From contig JALGZR010000084.1 of NCBI GenBank assembly GCA_025774805.1, positions 1-16,405 on the forward strand: a DNA stretch of 16,405 nucleotides, in the 5' to 3' direction. This document shows positions 1 to 6,909 of this stretch, in pieces. The translations under genes were made by a program, and so were the position numbers. This DNA is from a bacterium. Lineage in GTDB: Bacteria; ARS69. The notes beneath the pieces were generated by a model, which worked only from the letters and a program-made list of their open reading frames with translations, was not told the DNA's origin and did no database searches. Each line of letters opens with the position of its first letter. Within the stretch, counting starts at the first letter, position 1.

Positions 1-1
1 G

Positions 2-2578
2 GTCGTTCCCAATCTTCCGAAGTCGCTCGAGCGGCTTCGGGACCTCGCCTGGAATCTCCGATTCAGCTGGGATCCCGCGACCGTCGACCTGTTCCGCATG
101 ATCGATCCGGACCGGTGGGAGGAGTGCGGCCGAAATCCGGTCCTGTTTCTGGGCCGGGTCTCCCAGGCGCGGCTGGAGCGGTGCGCGACCGACGACGCGA
201 TTCTCGGGAACATCCAGAGAGTGTGGAGCGACTTCTCCAAGTATCTGGCGAGCGGAGCGACGTGGTACGCGAAACGGGACCCGGATCGGCCGGCCTTCAC
301 GATCGGGTACTTCTCGGCGGAGTTCGGCCTCTCCGCCTGCCTGCCGCTCTACTCCGGCGGCCTGGGAGTTCTTGCCGGCGATCATCTGAAGTCGGCGAGC
401 GATCTCGGCCTGCCCGTAATTGGTGTCGGGTTGATGTATCAGCGCGGCTACTTCCAGCAATACTTGAACACGGACGGGTGGCAGCAGGAGAAGTACCCGA
501 CGAACGACTTCCACAATCTCCCGCTGAGCCCGGCCCGCGACTCGGACGGTGGCGAGATCGTCATCCACCTTCCCCTCGACGGGCGATCCCTTCACGTGAA
601 GGTCTGGCGCGCGGTCGTGGGCCGGGTGCCGCTGATCCTTCTCGACACGAACCTGCCCTCGAACGACCCGGACCTGAGGCAGGTCACGAGCGACCTCTAC
701 GGCGGCGACTCCGATACCCGCTTGAGGCAGGAGTTCGTTCTCGGTGTGGGAGGGGTCCGGGCGCTCCACGCCGTCGGACGGGTGCCGGACGTCTGCCACA
801 TGAACGAGGGGCACTCCGCGTTCCTCGCCCTGGAGCGGATCCGGATCCTGATGGAGCGCGATCGCCTCTCGTTCGAGGAGGCCCGTCTCGCCTGCGCCGC
901 GTCGACCGTCTTCACGACCCACACGCCCGTCCATGCGGCGATCGACCTCTTCCGATCCGACCAGATGGAGAGGCTCTTCCGGGAGTGGCGGGAGACCTTC
1001 GGTCTCTCGACGGCGGAGCTCATGAATCTCGGCCGGGAGCACCCGGGGCGGTCCGAGTCCCCGTTCAATATGGCCGTCTTCGCTCTCCGCAACGCCGATC
1101 TGGCCAACGGGGTCAGCAAGCTGCACGGAAAGGTCAGCCGGGCCATGTGGAACCGCCTGTGGCCCGGCGTGCCCGTCGACGAGGTGCCGGTCACCTCGAT
1201 CACGAACGGGGTGCACACTCAGACCTGGATCTCCCGTGAGATCCGGGAGCTCCTCGACCGGTACCTCGGACCGCGCTGGGCCCGGGACCCTTCCAATCCG
1301 TCCATCTGGGAGGCGATCGAGAAGATTCCGAGCGAGGTCCTCTGGCGGACCCACGAAGGACAGCGACAGAGGCTCGTGGCGTACGTTCGGCGCCGGACGC
1401 GCGAGCAGCTCGAGGCGGTGAACGCGACCGCGATGGAGATCGCGGCCGCGCGGGACATCCTCGACCCGAGTGCCCTGACCATCGGATTCGCGCGCCGTTT
1501 CGCGCCCTACAAACGAGGAAACCTGATCCTGCGGGATCCGGGGCGGCTCCGGACCATCCTGGGCGACGAGAGGCGTCGCGTTCAGATCATCGTCGCGGGA
1601 AAGGCACACCCCCGCGACGAGGCGGGAAAGAAGCTGATTCAGGAGATCGTCCACTTCTCGCGGGAACCGGGCATGCGGGGAAGGGTGGCCTTCGTCGAGA
1701 ACTACGACATGGACATCGCCACCCGTCTCGTGCACGGGGTGGACGTCTGGCTGAACACCCCCCGACGGCCGCTCGAGGCGAGCGGGACCAGCGGAATGAA
1801 GGCGAGCGCGAACGGGGCCATCAACTGCAGCGTCCTCGACGGCTGGTGGGACGAGGCCGCCGGGGAGGCGAACGGCTGGTCCATCGGTCTCGGGGAGGAG
1901 TACGACGACCCCGACATCCAGGACGACATCGAGTCGAACGCCCTCTACGATCTGCTGGAGCACGAGATCGTGCCCCTCTTCTACGACCGCGGTCGCGACG
2001 GACTGCCCCGCGGCTGGATCCGGATGATGAAGGAGACCATGAAGGGTCTCACGCCGGTCTTCAGCACGGCCCGTATGGTGGCCGAGTACTCCGAGCGATT
2101 CTACCTGCCGGCGGCCGAGCGCTCCGCGCGACTGAACGCCGACGATTACCGAGGCATCCGGGAGCTGGCGGCGTGGCGCCGCCGGGTGGCCGACGCCTGG
2201 GGGAGCGTCCGCATCCTCGAGATCGAGTCTCCGATCGTCGGGGAGCGGAACGTGGGCGAGACGGTTCCGGTCCGGGCGCGCCTCGCCCTCGGAGCGCTCG
2301 ACGTCTCCGACGTGGAGGTCCAGATCTACCACGGTGACGTCGATCCGGCCGGGGAGCTCGTGGACGCGGAGGCGATCGGCATGGAGGCCGCGGAGGTCGG
2401 AGAGAACGGGAGCCGCTGGTTCTCGGGAGAGGTTCCCTGCTCCCGCACCGGCCACCGGGGATTCGCCGTCCGTGTCATCCCCGCTCACGCGGACCTCGCG
2501 ACTCCGTTCCTTCCCGGACTCATCCGGTGGAGCTCCGATCCGGTGGAGAACGGAGCGCCCCGGCCGGTCCCGGCTTAG
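2..2578 (+). CDS. glgP: Alpha-glucan (glycogen/maltodextrin) phosphorylase, 5' end cut by window
   Basis: This enzyme splits alpha-1,4-glucans with phosphate to give glucose-1-phosphate, using a pyridoxal-phosphate cofactor in the cytoplasm. The reading frame is open from base 2. The 32 codons before the first ATG (98) already read like the N-terminal domain of the family (LAWNLRFSWDP), so the true start lies upstream of the window and ATG 98 is internal. Family landmarks follow in order: YFSAEFGL and SGGLGVLAGDHLK (about 305-400), HMNEGHSAFL (about 800-830), ITNGVHTQTW (about 1200), a GFARRFAPYKRG block (about 1490-1520), and the cofactor-lysine motif EASGTSGMK at 1775-1801, with the lysine codon at 1799. 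The 858 visible residues are close to full length for the short actinobacterial-type alpha-glucan phosphorylase subfamily. The cofactor lysine and surrounding motif are intact. No other glycogen gene is visible. Family assignment is very secure; the preferred glucan cannot be told. Confidence 0.96.
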   Translation, partial: VVPNLPKSLERLRDLAWNLRFSWDPATVDLFRMIDPDRWEECGRNPVLFLGRVSQARLERCATDDAILGNIQRVWSDFSKYLASGATWYAKRDPDRPAFTIGYFSAEFGLSACLPLYSGGLGVLAGDHLKSASDLGLPVIGVGLMYQRGYFQQYLNTDGWQQEKYPTNDFHNLPLSPARDSDGGEIVIHLPLDGRSLHVKVWRAVVGRVPLILLDTNLPSNDPDLRQVTSDLYGGDSDTRLRQEFVLGVGGVRALHAVGRVPDVCHMNEGHSAFLALERIRILMERDRLSFEEARLACAASTVFTTHTPVHAAIDLFRSDQMERLFREWRETFGLSTAELMNLGREHPGRSESPFNMAVFALRNADLANGVSKLHGKVSRAMWNRLWPGVPVDEVPVTSITNGVHTQTWISREIRELLDRYLGPRWARDPSNPSIWEAIEKIPSEVLWRTHEGQRQRLVAYVRRRTREQLEAVNATAMEIAAARDILDPSALTIGFARRFAPYKRGNLILRDPGRLRTILGDERRRVQIIVAGKAHPRDEAGKKLIQEIVHFSREPGMRGRVAFVENYDMDIATRLVHGVDVWLNTPRRPLEASGTSGMKASANGAINCSVLDGWWDEAAGEANGWSIGLGEEYDDPDIQDDIESNALYDLLEHEIVPLFYDRGRDGLPRGWIRMMKETMKGLTPVFSTARMVAEYSERFYLPAAERSARLNADDYRGIRELAAWRRRVADAWGSVRILEIESPIVGERNVGETVPVRARLALGALDVSDVEVQIYHGDVDPAGELVDAEAIGMEAAEVGENGSRWFSGEVPCSRTGHRGFAVRVIPAHADLATPFLPGLIRWSSDPVENGAPRPVPA

Positions 2579-2604
2579 CCGGGATCGGGCGGCGGATCGG
2601 ACGG

Positions 2605-3897
2605 GTGCTCCCGGCCAACGTACTCGAGTCGCGCGGCGGGCGGCTCGTCGCCTTCTCCCTCCTCTACCTGTCCGAGGGAATCCCGTTCGGGTTCTCGGCG
2701 ATCGCCCTCGTGGCCCACCTCCGCCAGGCCGGGGTGGGTCTCACCGAGATCGGGCTCTTCACCGGGTCGCTCTACGCTCCCTGGAGCTTCAAGTGGGCCT
2801 GGGGACCGATCGTCGATCTCATCCGGATCCGGCGCTTCGGTCCCCGCCGCTCTTGGATCGTCTTCTGTCAGTCGATGATGATTCTCACGCTTCTGGTCGT
2901 GATGGTCTTCGACCCCGGGACGAATCTCGCGCTGCTCACCGCTCTCATCATCGTGCACAACGTCTTCGCGGCGGGGCAGGACGTCGCCATCGACGCGCTC
3001 GCGGTCCAGGTGCTGCCCGAGCGGGAGCGGGGGCTCGCGAACGGATTCATGTTCGGGGCGTCGTACCTGGGACAGACCGTCGGCGGGAGCGGAGCGCTCT
3101 TTCTGGCCGGGACGTTCGGCTTCTCCGTCACGTTTCCGTACGTCTGCGGAATGCTCCTCCTCATCCTCGTCTTCGTGTCGATGCGGCTGATCGAGCCCGC
3201 GGCGACGGCGGGGGCGGTGCTCGCGCCGGTTCGTGGAGCCGCGGAGGTTCTGCGCGCCCTGATCCGTCAACTCGGCCAGTACCTGCGCGATCTCTTCCGC
3301 AGCTTCTTTCGAGCCGGTCCCGGACCGCTCGTGGGAGTCCTGTTCGGGCTCGCGCCCTCGGGAGCGGTGGCCCTGGCACTCTCGCTCAGCGGCCCCATGC
3401 AGGTCGATCTCGGGATGACCGAGAAGCAGATCGCCGGCCTCAACGTATGGACCACGATCATGGCGGCGTTGGGCTGCGTTTTCGGGGGCTGGGTCTCCGA
3501 TCGTCTCGGCCACCGGAAGATGCTCGCGACCTGGTACGTCGCGACCACGTTGCCGACGTTCTACCTGGCCCGTCAGTTCACCGGAATGGAGGGGATGGAG
3601 GGGATCACGGTCGCTCTCTACTGGAAGGTCGCGATCGCCTACTCCTTCACGAGCGGACTCATCTCGGGCACCTCGATGGCGGTGTACATGGGGCTGACCG
3701 CCCCGATCGTGGCCGGGACGCAGTTCACCGGCTACATGGCGCTGAAGAACTTCGTGTACACCTACTCCGCGACCTGGCAGGGGCGCTACGCCGACACCCA
3801 CGGCTACGCCGCCACCCTCTTCCGGGACGGCTGGATCGCGTTCCTTCCGCTGATCGCTCTCCCGTTCCTGACTCCCTCGAAGCTGGGACGCAAGTAG
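2605..3897 (+). CDS. MFS transporter of the AmpG / PAT (acetyl-CoA transporter-like) family
   Basis: Predicted inner-membrane permease of 430 residues with about a dozen hydrophobic segments. The first segment contains YLSEGIPFGFS, followed by SLYAPWSFKWAWGPIVD. This is the layout seen in AmpG muropeptide permeases and the related PAT family, where the loop before segment 3 also carries a WxP-D pattern. The second half has a clear MFS motif A, GGWVSDRLGHRK (residues 294-305), after a long cytoplasmic loop (about 200-240). I chose GTG 2605, 26 bases after the phosphorylase stop, because it leaves a short N-terminus before the first membrane segment. GTG 2527 would also work and would overlap the phosphorylase gene by 52 bases; neither has a strong ribosome site. 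The close spacing suggests co-transcription with glgP. The substrate is unknown; AmpG homologs import anhydro-muropeptides, so a cell-wall fragment or other sugar derivative is an inference only. Confidence 0.85.
   Translation: MLPANVLESRGGRLVAFSLLYLSEGIPFGFSAIALVAHLRQAGVGLTEIGLFTGSLYAPWSFKWAWGPIVDLIRIRRFGPRRSWIVFCQSMMILTLLVVMVFDPGTNLALLTALIIVHNVFAAGQDVAIDALAVQVLPERERGLANGFMFGASYLGQTVGGSGALFLAGTFGFSVTFPYVCGMLLLILVFVSMRLIEPAATAGAVLAPVRGAAEVLRALIRQLGQYLRDLFRSFFRAGPGPLVGVLFGLAPSGAVALALSLSGPMQVDLGMTEKQIAGLNVWTTIMAALGCVFGGWVSDRLGHRKMLATWYVATTLPTFYLARQFTGMEGMEGITVALYWKVAIAYSFTSGLISGTSMAVYMGLTAPIVAGTQFTGYMALKNFVYTYSATWQGRYADTHGYAATLFRDGWIAFLPLIALPFLTPSKLGRK
3586..3603 (+). repeat. Two tandem copies of a 9-base unit inside the transporter gene
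   Basis: The 9-mer ATGGAGGGG occurs twice back to back. It encodes the peptide GMEGMEG in a loop between membrane segments of the MFS transporter. It keeps the reading frame and looks like a small slippage duplication, not a functional element. Confidence 0.6.
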
Positions 3898-3909
3898 CCT
3901 CCACCCGCC

Positions 3910-3939
3910 TTGAATTCGCCCGCGCGGATCGGATACCGT
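3910..3939 (+). promoter_or_regulatory. Candidate sigma70-type promoter for the lipoprotein gene
   Basis: TTGAAT (3910-3915) and TACCGT (3934-3939) are separated by 18 bases in the 131-bp gap before the lipoprotein gene. That would give a 5' leader of about 80 bases. The match to consensus is partial and the sigma-factor preferences of this lineage are unknown, so this is a weak call. Nothing else stands out in the gap. Confidence 0.25.
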
Positions 3940-4028
3940 GCGGTCAGGCGCAATCCGGCCACTCCCATCGCCGCTCCGACGGTCGGGCCGGCGCACCGCC
4001 TCGCCGCGCCGACCCCCGGAGGCCCGCC

Positions 4029-5099
4029 ATGCAGGGACGCGCACGCATCCGCACGAGATTCCGGAACTCCCGACGGGGAGGTTTCCGGTGGGCACCTCTC
4101 CTCGCTGGGGTGATCCTCGTGGCGGCGGGATGCGTTCCGCTCCATTCGCCGGAGAGCGGGCCGGGGGACGATCAACACGTGTCCCGTCGCGACGGCGGAT
4201 CCGGAGATCCCACCGACTGGGATCGACTCCCGGATCGCGTCGAGAAGGCGTACTTTCTGCTCCAGCACCGGGACGTGTGGAGTTTCGACTGGCCCGCCCC
4301 GTACGAGGACATCCGGGTCTTCATCTGCAACCCGTCCTTCGGCGAGGTGGAGATCCGGCGGATCCGCGAGCACCTGCCCGACGCCGTCTGTCTCGCTTAC
4401 ACGAACGCCCAGGAGGCGTTTCTCGGGATGTACGACGGGGCCTATTGGCGGGCCTTCGATGCCGCGTTCGACTCCTCACACTGCATTCGCAACCTCGAAA
4501 CCGGAGAGATCGTGCGGTTCGGAGCGGCCGAAGGGGAGCCGGGCTACGGCCTCGCCGAGTTCGTGATGCGGGAGGAGTCCGCGGAGGCGCTCGCCGCGTT
4601 TCACCGGGACGTGACCCTGGCGGTCTCCTGGGACGGTCTCTACGTCGACCAGGCCCACCGGCACTATCCGAGCTGGAAGAAGGTGAGGCTTCTCCGGGAG
4701 GCGCCCTCGTTCGACATCGATGGCGACGGGACCGCCGACCGACTCTGGCAAATCGACGCGAGCTACGAGGCGTGGAAGCCCCACTTCCTCCGACGCCTCC
4801 GGAAGGTGCTCGGGCGGCGTCGGATCCTGATCGCCAACAGCGGCGGGGAGCTCGTCGATCCCTCCTTGAACGGAATCACTCTGGAGGGCATCGGCGTCCG
4901 GCACGAGGTGGAGGATGCCGGATCCTGGTTCCGCGCACAGCGGGCCGTCGCCGTCCCGCCGTTCTTGGGAGTGGTCTGGTCGGATCTACGCGTCGAGGAG
5001 CTCGCGGCGGCTCGGTTGTCATCCGAGATCCGGGGCGTGATGCCCGGGGTATTCCGGGTCGGCGGGCTCCACGACGTCTCGTGGGGCGGGGGGCCCTGA
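4029..5099 (+). CDS. Lipoprotein with putative glycoside-hydrolase-like (GHL15-type) barrel
   Basis: 356-residue exported protein. ATG 4029 is preceded by GGAGG (4018-4022, 6-base spacing). The N-terminus is basic (several Arg to residue 20), then a hydrophobic run ends in VAAGC, so Cys35 is the likely lipidated residue and residues 36-65 form a polar linker. The rest alternates strand-like and helix-like stretches: DIRVFICNP, AVCLAYTNAQE, WDGLYVDQ (Asp207), RILIANSGGE and GITLEGIG (Glu286). This spacing, with an acidic residue closing strands, resembles the 'hypothetical glycosyl hydrolase' TIM barrels of the GHL15/PF14885 kind; that match is from memory and is tentative. DIDGDGTAD (residues 229-237) fits a DxDxDGxxD calcium-binding loop. 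It probably acts on an extracellular or periplasmic glycan, but no substrate can be named. A larger upstream-extended frame exists, but the upstream part is a shadow of the transporter gene. Confidence 0.75.
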   Translation: MQGRARIRTRFRNSRRGGFRWAPLLAGVILVAAGCVPLHSPESGPGDDQHVSRRDGGSGDPTDWDRLPDRVEKAYFLLQHRDVWSFDWPAPYEDIRVFICNPSFGEVEIRRIREHLPDAVCLAYTNAQEAFLGMYDGAYWRAFDAAFDSSHCIRNLETGEIVRFGAAEGEPGYGLAEFVMREESAEALAAFHRDVTLAVSWDGLYVDQAHRHYPSWKKVRLLREAPSFDIDGDGTADRLWQIDASYEAWKPHFLRRLRKVLGRRRILIANSGGELVDPSLNGITLEGIGVRHEVEDAGSWFRAQRAVAVPPFLGVVWSDLRVEELAAARLSSEIRGVMPGVFRVGGLHDVSWGGGP

Positions 5100-5105
5100 G
5101 CCCCG

Positions 5106-5126
5106 CGGCGCGCCCCGGCCGCGCCG
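5106..5126. terminator. GC hairpin between convergent genes, possible bidirectional terminator
   Basis: A perfect 7-bp inverted repeat (CGGCGCG / CGCGCCG, loop of 7) sits in the 45-bp gap between the stops of the lipoprotein gene and the convergent methyltransferase gene. It lacks a T-tract on either side, so intrinsic termination is uncertain; position is the main argument. Confidence 0.35.
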
Positions 5127-5144
5127 ATTCCTCGCCCCCGGCCG

Positions 5145-6050
5145 TCAGCTCCCCTTCTTGCGGCAGACGCACTCGAGGGTCCGGGTGAGCAGATCCTCGC
5201 GGGAGAATCCCCGCTCTCGCGCCCGTTCCTCGACCTGCGGCGTGAGGAGGTCCTCTCCTTCGCGGGTGAGGACCTCGTCGATCACCGCGATCTCGGTCGC
5301 GAAGATCTCGCGGTACTGATCGAGCTTGAGCCCGTTCAGGTACGTGTTCACCGGGAACCGCTTCTCGAAGAGGTGATCCCACGGCGGCACCTTGGAAGAA
5401 GGGCGCCGATCGGGATCGATCCACTCGAGATGGTGGCCGCCCGACGGGCTCGGGAAGAGATGCGCCCCGATCCACGCCGCACCGGACGGTTTGAGCACGC
5501 GGTTGACCTCCCGGACGGCCCCGCGGACGTTCTCGACGTGCTCGAAGACCCAGGAGGAGTGGACGAAGTCGAAGTGGTCGTCCGGAAACGAGAGGCGGTC
5601 CGCGTCCACGGTCCGGATCTCGATCCCCTCGTGCGAGATCGGCTTACCGTAGCGCGACGACAGCTCCGAGAGGAACCGGCGATCGAACAGGGCGTGGCGG
5701 AGCGCCGACTTGACGGCGCGCTCGAAACCGTTCGTCCTCGCCACGTGGAGGAACACCTTCGGACTCATGCGGTACGTCGGGATCTCGATGTCGATTCCGA
5801 CGACGCTCGCGCCCTCCGCCCGGAAGAGCGCGGTCTGAGTGGCCGTCTGGCCGCACCCCACGTCCAGAATCGTGGCGCGCTCGATTGCGGCGCCCGCGTG
5901 CCGGTCGATCAGCTCCATCATGCGGCGGTGATGACGCAGGGCGGTCTCGACGTTCGCCAGGGTCCCCGTTCGGTAGGCCCGGAGGATGTTCCAGGAGGAG
6001 CGGAAGCGGTCGAGGAGCGGGATGTCCTGACCGCTCATGGAGGCTTTCAT
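5145..6050 (-). CDS. Class I SAM-dependent methyltransferase
   Basis: 301 residues from ATG 6050. It has the SAM-binding motif ILDVGCGQT (residues 61-69), an acidic end of strand 2 in VVGIDIEIP (about 83-91), TVDADRLSFPDDHFDFV (about 147-163, the motif II/post-I acidic region), and VFEHVENVRGAVREVNRVLKPSG (about 168-190). This is the usual layout of the Methyltransf_11/UbiE-like group. The C-terminal third (from about 200) is a variable substrate region with HLEW, WDHLFEKRFPVNTYLNG and no recognised signature. The longer frame reaching back to 6338 is unlikely to be coding, because residues before 6050 are Arg/Pro/Ser-rich and would run into the leader of the divergent operon. ATG 6038 is an alternative start. 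The substrate is unknown. It is transcribed away from the methyl-transfer operon, and a functional link cannot be shown. Confidence 0.88.
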   Translation of the reverse strand: MKASMSGQDIPLLDRFRSSWNILRAYRTGTLANVETALRHHRRMMELIDRHAGAAIERATILDVGCGQTATQTALFRAEGASVVGIDIEIPTYRMSPKVFLHVARTNGFERAVKSALRHALFDRRFLSELSSRYGKPISHEGIEIRTVDADRLSFPDDHFDFVHSSWVFEHVENVRGAVREVNRVLKPSGAAWIGAHLFPSPSGGHHLEWIDPDRRPSSKVPPWDHLFEKRFPVNTYLNGLKLDQYREIFATEIAVIDEVLTREGEDLLTPQVEERARERGFSREDLLTRTLECVCRKKGS

Positions 6051-6108
6051 TCCGACGCTTTCGCTCCGCTCTCGGGGACTTTCCGGGGACGGGGAAGGGT
6101 AGACGACC

Positions 6109-6114
6109 ATTCTA
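6109..6114 (-). promoter_or_regulatory. Candidate -10 element for the methyltransferase gene
   Basis: On the minus strand TAGAAT (6114 to 6109) is a 5-of-6 match to TATAAT, about 60 bases before the chosen ATG at 6050. No convincing -35 hexamer lies 16-18 bases further upstream, so this is only a candidate. Confidence 0.25.
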
Positions 6115-6167
6115 GCGCATTTCGGTCCGCGTCCCTCGGATTTCGGAGCAAGATTTGGTTCCGACGG

Positions 6168-6199
6168 CGGGGGAGGACATCGTAATCTTCTCTCCCCCG
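6168..6199. promoter_or_regulatory. 8-bp inverted repeat flanking a possible -10, upstream of the methyl-transfer operon
   Basis: CGGGGGAG (6168-6175) and CTCCCCCG (6192-6199) form a perfect 8-bp inverted repeat with a 16-base spacer. The spacer contains TAATCT (6183-6188), the best -10-like hexamer on the plus strand in the 199-bp divergent gap. The arrangement could be an operator around a promoter or a leader hairpin about 50 bases before the corrinoid-protein start. The rest of the gap (6051-6249) shows no B12-box-like or other riboswitch core that I can recognise. Confidence 0.3.
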
Positions 6200-6238
6200 A
6201 TCCGGCGGGCTCGGCCGCCGCTCTCCCGTTCCGTCTTC

Positions 6239-6245
6239 GAGGAGG
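6239..6245 (+). promoter_or_regulatory. Strong Shine-Dalgarno for the first gene of the operon
   Basis: GAGGAGG lies 4 bases before ATG 6250. It is one of the strongest ribosome-binding sites in the window and fixes the start of the corrinoid-protein gene. Confidence 0.7.
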
Positions 6246-6249
6246 TTTC

Positions 6250-6909
6250 ATGGACACGACAGAGCTCCGGCGGTTGCAGAGAAAGGCCGTGCTCGACGGA
6301 GACGTCGCCGCGGCGACGCGGCTCGCCCGGGACGCCATCGAGACCGGGAACGATCTTCACGCCTTCATCGACGACGGATTCGTCGCCGGAATCCAGGAGG
6401 TGGGACGGCTCTGGGAGGAGGGCGAGTACTTCCTGCCCGAGCTGATGCAGAGCGCGGACGCGATGAAGGCCGCCATGAACGTGCTGCGGCCCGAGCTTCT
6501 CCGGAAGGGGCGGGCGACGGGATCCGGCGTCAAGACCGTCATCGGAACCGTGCAGGGGGACATCCACGACATCGGGAAGACTCTCGTCGCCACGTTCCTC
6601 GAGGCGAACGGCTTCGAGGTCATCGATCTGGGCCGCGACGTACCGCTCCCCGACTTCGTCGAGACCGCGGTCCGGGAGAACGCCCGGCTCATCTGCCTCT
6701 CCGCGCTCCTGACGACCACCATGCCCGGGCACGGAAGGGTGATCGAGCTCCTGAACGAGGCCGGACGGAAAGAGGAGATCGCCGTCCTGGTGGGGGGCGC
6801 GCCGGTGACGCGCCGCTTCGCCGACGAGATCGGGGCCGACGGCTGGGCCGTCAACGCGGTCGATGCGGTGGGCGAGGCGCGTCGTCTGTCCGAGGCGGCC
6901 GGTGCGTAA
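6250..6909 (+). CDS. Corrinoid (B12-binding) methyl-carrier protein, MttC/MtbC/MtgC-like
   Basis: 219-residue cytoplasmic protein that carries a methyl group on the cobalt of a corrinoid cofactor. The N-terminal helical cap domain (to about residue 90) has the family pattern AIETGNDL...FIDDGFVAGIQEVGRLWEEGEYFLPEL..SADAMKAA. The C-terminal Rossmann-like domain begins VIGTVQGDIHDIGK, with the DxHxxG signature at Asp104, His106 and Gly109. His106 is the expected lower axial ligand to cobalt. Further conserved points are the LSALLTTTM loop (about 155-163) and VLVGGAPVT (about 178-187). Size and layout equal those of the small corrinoid proteins of methylamine and glycine-betaine methyltransferase systems and of the cobalamin module of MetH. 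It is first in a four-gene operon and is the natural partner of all three downstream proteins. Which MtxC subtype it is cannot be fixed from sequence alone. Confidence 0.95.
   Translation: MDTTELRRLQRKAVLDGDVAAATRLARDAIETGNDLHAFIDDGFVAGIQEVGRLWEEGEYFLPELMQSADAMKAAMNVLRPELLRKGRATGSGVKTVIGTVQGDIHDIGKTLVATFLEANGFEVIDLGRDVPLPDFVETAVRENARLICLSALLTTTMPGHGRVIELLNEAGRKEEIAVLVGGAPVTRRFADEIGADGWAVNAVDAVGEARRLSEAAGA

Noticed and set aside
2334-4028. Upstream part of a 921-codon frame that ends with the lipoprotein
   Set aside because: The first 565 codons are Arg/Pro/Ser-rich and overlap glgP and the transporter out of frame. The lipoprotein has its own ribosome site and signal sequence at 4029.
2575-4095. 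506-codon open frame on the minus strand
   Set aside because: It lies antisense to the transporter gene and is rich in Arg, Gly, Pro and Glu with no family motif. The plus-strand gene has clear membrane segments and an MFS motif.
6051-6249. Possible cobalamin or SAM riboswitch before the corrinoid operon
   Set aside because: No B12-box-like or SAM-riboswitch core sequence could be recognised on either strand. A covariance-model search would settle it; a significant hit would overturn this rejection.
6051-6338. N-terminal extension of the SAM methyltransferase
   Set aside because: The composition changes to Arg/Ser/Pro-rich and the extension would overlap the leader and start of the divergent operon.
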